From: Ichthyophis bannanicus
Lineage: Eukaryota; Chordata; Amphibia; Gymnophiona; Ichthyophiidae
NCBI GenBank assembly: GCA_033557465.1
Contig: CM066033.1
Span: 1,352,197,834 to 1,352,261,833, forward strand
Direction: 5' to 3'
DNA: 64,000 nucleotides
A program made the translations under genes and the position numbers. This document shows positions 60,821 through 64,000 of this stretch, piece by piece; within the stretch, counting starts at the first letter, position 1, and each line of letters opens with the position of its first letter. Below the pieces are notes generated by a model. The model saw only the letters and a program-made list of their open reading frames with translations, was not told the DNA's origin and made no database searches.

Positions 60821-61086
60821 CCGCCTCCCCTAGGAGTTGTCTTTCTCTCTCTCTCTCTATTTTTATCTACTTCTCTCCTTCGGTCTCAGCTTTAAACTCA
60901 ACTGAAGAGAGGGAGGTAGATGGGCGGGAAGGCAGCGTGCATGCGTGATGCACGCTCCCAAAAGCGTTCCTATTGGACGCTGGGGAGCGTTCCCACGTGG
61001 GCTCCGTCGGTACCAGCGATACCCATATGTGAAGACTTATTCCTGCTGTTCCTGGAGATCACCTGTTGCAGGTGAGTAACTACGTT

Positions 61087-61439
61087 TTCTTTATCTTTCA
61101 TTTGTGGAGGGTGTATTATTGCAAGTGTAATTAAAAATAAAATAAAAAATTACAAAGAACCAGTAAAATGTAACAAGACAATTAACATATTGGGTAATAT
61201 TATGACTAGTAACTATTTTAGCATTTAACTATTATACATAAGTGTGCTTGAATGATGTGATACATGTAAGGACAATGTGTTTGATTAAAGGCCGGTTTGT
61301 TTAACAGCAGAACTGTAGTCCCGTGAGGCTGTAAGGAGGTTGACGTTTGTATTTTGTATTTTGACTTTCTCTGAGTCTGACTTAAAGGGCTTGGTCACTG
61401 ACATGGAATTGGAGAACTTGTTGGAGGAATGATCCCAGT
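61087..61439. other. Spacer, nothing recognised
   Basis: AT-rich, with no supported gene. The right edge may already be decayed DIRS-F gag. Confidence 0.45.
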
Positions 61440-62441
61440 ACATCACTCTTACCAGGCTCTCCAGGCGTACATTGGAGCAGGCCTCCTACCTGTGTAAGCA
61501 TAGGTACTACCCTTCATGCCAGACCTCCCAGCTCAAGTAGTCCCTGGTAAGCAGCGGTGGCGAGAAAAGGCCTAACTGGCTCCTCATCCAAAATTGGAGG
61601 CGGGGTTTTGACTGGTTCCTTCGGAGCATAGCCATTCTTCCTTCGACTGCGATTGGGAACCATTCGGTCCGGGGATGGCTCACTCTGTTTGCCCAGAGGT
61701 GGCCCCTCATAACCTGCAGATTGTCCAGAGTGGTTACAGATTTTTTTGGAACTTCCACCAAACTACTCCTGAGGGTGCATCATCTCGATCCTCTGCATCA
61801 GGAACTGCTTCCGAGAGAAATCACCACCATCTTGTTAGATCTCGCGATCAAGTTTGTGCCGCCAGAGCAAAGAGGTCAGGGGTTTTATTCCAAGTACTTC
61901 CTAGCTCCCAAGAAAAGGAGATGATACTGTCCCATCCTAGACTTCTGATCTGAACAAGTTCTTGGCAAGAGAAAAGTTAAAAATGATTTCTCTGGAAACT
62001 GTGCTTCCTTTCTTGCAAAAAGGAGATTGGCTATGCTTCCTGGATCTGAAGCACGCTTATACCCACATACAGATACTTTTCTGTGAGTGTAATGTATCTC
62101 AGATTGGTCTTGGGTGGACAACCCTTCCAGTACTGGATACTGCCGTTTTTCCTGGCCTCAGCACCTTGTGTTTTCACAAAATACCTCATGGTAGTGGCTG
62201 CTTACTGCCAGACGCTGGAGGTGTTTGTCCTCTCCTATCTGGACGATTGGCTGATCAAGAATACCACTCCAGGAGGAGTTTAAGAATCAACACAATTGAC
62301 CAAAAAGGTGTTCGAAATACTGGAGTTTGTTATAAATGACCCCAAATCCCACCTGCAGCCTGCCCAACAGTTGAAATTCATAGGAGCCCTGCTTGACACG
62401 ACTCAGGCAATAGCCTTCCTGCCGCACGACCGACTTCACAG
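61440..62441 (+). mobile_element. DIRS fragment, family F (RT), left part
   Basis: Divergent RT: LFAQRWPLITCRLSRVVTDF, RGQGFYSKYFLAPKK, LDLKHAYTHIQI-like motif A, LPFFLASAPCVFTKYL and LSYLDDWLIK, then LKFIGALLDTTQAIAFLPHDR. Many frameshifts. Interrupted at 62442 by a short repeat. Confidence 0.82.
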
Positions 62442-62757
62442 ATTTATTTATTTTATTTATTTAGTGTACACTTGTATCCCGCCACTTCCAGCGATCAGTG
62501 GCGGTTTTCTATACAAAAGGGTGTGGTTGTACAGACCAGAATTTAAGCATACAGTAGGATTGCAGGGGAGGGTGAAAGTCACAGCAAACGTTACAGATTT
62601 ACATTTGATTTCTTGAGAGGAGGCTTTACATATATACATAAATTACATAATTACAGGATGCATTTCTTGTTGAATATGATTTTTAGTAGCCATGTTGTTC
62701 GAAGGATTACATTGACTAGGTTAGGTTGTAATGAGTCTGAAATAGAATAGATTGACA
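62442..62757 (+). repeat. Interspersed repeat with TTTA-rich head inside DIRS-F
   Basis: Starts ATTTATTTATTTTATTTATT, then TATCCCGCCACTTCC and GTGGCGGTTTTCTATAC. Head and CCCGCC/GGCGGTTTT pair resemble the insertion at 38112. About 316 bp; the right limit is approximate. Confidence 0.6.
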
Positions 62758-63303
62758 GCTCTGGTGTGGGAGACTGTGAGTCAGTGGCTAATGGATCGCA
62801 GGATGATGACTGTGCTAGGCTACATAGCCTCCATGATGCATGTCACACCCTTGGTATGCCTCCAGATGAGGCAAGCTCAGTGGACTCTGAGGATTTAATG
62901 AGCCCAGGCCATGGACCCTCTCAGGGACCGTCTGTGTCGCTGCCCCTCTCATTCAGTCATTGTACATGTGGACAGTTCACCACAATTTGCTCAAAGGTCT
63001 TCCTTTCCAGATTGCTCCAACTGAAAAGATTCTGACGACGGATACTTCCAAACTGGGGTGGGGTGCTCATCTCGGTGGGTTTGCACACCCAGGGCGATCA
63101 GCCCACCCAAGAAAGCCTTCATCAGATCAACGTTTTGGAGCTATGGGCGGTGGAGAATGCTTGAGGACTTTCCGGTGTCGGCTGGCTAAACTAATTATTC
63201 TGATTCGGACAGACAATCGGGTCACCATGTTCTACATCAACAAGCAGGGAGGAACGGGCTCATACCTCTTGTGTTGGGAAGCAGTCAAGTTGTGGACCAT
63301 ATG
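62758..63303 (+). mobile_element. DIRS fragment, family F (RT end, RNase H), right part
   Basis: LGYIASMMHVTPLVCLQMRQ continues the RT connection. LTTDTSKLGWGAHLG, then TDNRVTMFYINKQGGTGSYL, belong to RNase H. Ends at a TGA (63302) next to a CR1 3' end. Confidence 0.8.
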
Positions 63304-63309
63304 AGCAAG

Positions 63310-63976
63310 GTATGTCAACCTGAGTCTGACCAAGGTCCATGAAGCCCAGTATTCTATTTCCAACAGTGACTGATATAGGTCACAAGCACCTAGCAGTTTC
63401 CCCAAAAGACACGGGTTCCAAAATGCTTATATTGGGGCAAGCAGTGGATTACCCGAGTCCCCATGGTTTATGGACCTATCCTTCAGGAACTTGTCCAAAC
63501 CTTTTTTAAAGCCGACTTTTACTACATCCTCTGGTAACTAATTTCAGAGTTTGATTATATGTTGAGTGAAAAAATATTTTCTCTTGTTAGTCTAATAGGT
63601 TACACTGTAACCTCATTGCATGTCCCCTATTCTTTCTATATTTTGATGGCGTAAGCAATCAATCTATGTTTACCTGTTCCACTCCATTCATTAATTTATA
63701 GACCTCTATCATATCCCCCCTCAACCGTCTCGTTTCCAGGTTGAAGAGCCCTAATTTTTTTTAACCTCTCTTCATAGGTGTATCCTTTCATCTCCTTTAC
63801 CATTTTGGTGGCTCTTCTCTGAACCTTTTCTAATAACACTATATTCTTTTTAAGATACGGCGACCGGAATTGCACAAATATTCAAGGTGCAGTTGCACCA
63901 TGGAATAAGACTAGGCATTATAATATCCTTTGTTTTATTCTCCATTCCTATCCTTATGATTCCTAGCATTCTGTTT
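63310..63976 (-). mobile_element. CR1-type LINE 3' end
   Basis: Same family as 48008-48803: GGTCCATGAAGCCCAGTAT, CCCAAAAGACACGGGTTCC, and GAGTTTGATTATATGTTGAG occur in the same order. Minus-strand coding for the RT C-terminus is recognisable but decayed. Confidence 0.82.
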
Positions 63977-64000
63977 GAACATAAGAACATAAGATATGCC
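63977..64000 (-). mobile_element. Start of another CR1-type LINE 3' end (cut by window edge)
   Basis: GAACATAAGAACATAAG followed by ATATGCC, the terminal words of the copies at 48008 and 13575. Confidence 0.6.

Larger units (their letters stand above)
59986..61086 (+). mobile_element. DIRS-C5, right segment (recombinase C-terminus, ICR, right ITR)
   Basis: Continues C5 after the nested C4. The recombinase is read in pieces with TSAR, ELQALVADPPYTRFHH, AHNVRAMAAS and FTAHYCLDKDSRR. The ICR is at 60718-60820, and the right end GTAACTACGTT at about 61086. Confidence 0.9.

Noticed and set aside
17460..61086. Repeated DIRS ends as a CRISPR-like or satellite array
   Set aside because: The repeated words are ITRs and ICRs of separate 5.6-kb elements, not regularly spaced short repeats.
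61507..61761. 84-codon minus-strand ORF
   Set aside because: Antisense shadow of the DIRS-F reverse transcriptase.

Overview
The window looks like intronic DNA from a vertebrate, probably an amphibian and most likely a caecilian. Only one host exon is recognisable: the block at 26333-26913 (+), a conserved N-terminal exon of ASCC3 with a good polypyrimidine tract and acceptor on the left and a GT donor on the right. Almost everything else is transposable elements. The mixture is heavy in DIRS-type tyrosine-recombinase retrotransposons, with CR1, L2, RTE and L1-like LINEs and interspersed repeats that begin with ATAAGAACATAAG or ACATAGAAACATAG. The species call is an inference from this repeat mixture; vertebrate origin is much firmer.

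Layout. 1-2760: 5' two-thirds of an RTE/BovB-like LINE on the minus strand, whose ORF stays open to the window edge. 2930-4277: an L2 3' end (+) and a minus-strand L2/CR1-like RT fragment. 4278-10369: an almost intact DIRS element (family A) inserted into that RT fragment, which resumes at 10370. 10.8-13.9 kb: decayed intron and repeats. 13965-16349: 5'-truncated DIRS (family G). 16350-25010: a CR1 LINE (-) split by a complete DIRS copy (C1, 17460-23097) and by an L2 3' end (24298-24689). 25681-26100: a 17-bp perfect inverted repeat and a decayed DIRS end. 26333-26913: ASCC3 exon. 27397-33210: DIRS family B with its RT deleted. 33277-39082: DIRS C2. 39455-41117 and 47733-47860: DIRS family E, split by a full-length L1-like element (41134-47716, -) with both ORFs open and a 16-bp target-site duplication. 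48008-48803: CR1 3' end (-). 48804-51467: right half of DIRS C3. 51468-54321 plus 59986-61086: DIRS C5, into which the complete copy C4 (54322-59985) is nested. 61440-63303: a divergent DIRS fragment (F) containing a short interspersed repeat. 63310-64000: CR1 3' ends (-).

How the parts work together. Each DIRS element carries gag, then RT/RNase H with a methyltransferase-like block, then a tyrosine recombinase, then an internal complementary region (ICR) and inverted terminal repeats. The ICR joins reverse-complement copies of both outer ends and so predicts the junction of the circular intermediate. At three places the interrupted host was itself a coding transposon (L2-like RT, CR1 endonuclease, DIRS recombinase). 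Removing the DIRS copy restores the host reading frame exactly, with no target-site duplication, as expected for recombinase integration. All recognised DIRS copies point the same way as ASCC3, while nearly all LINEs point the other way. The L1-like element, the RTE ORF and DIRS-A look young enough to have been recently active.
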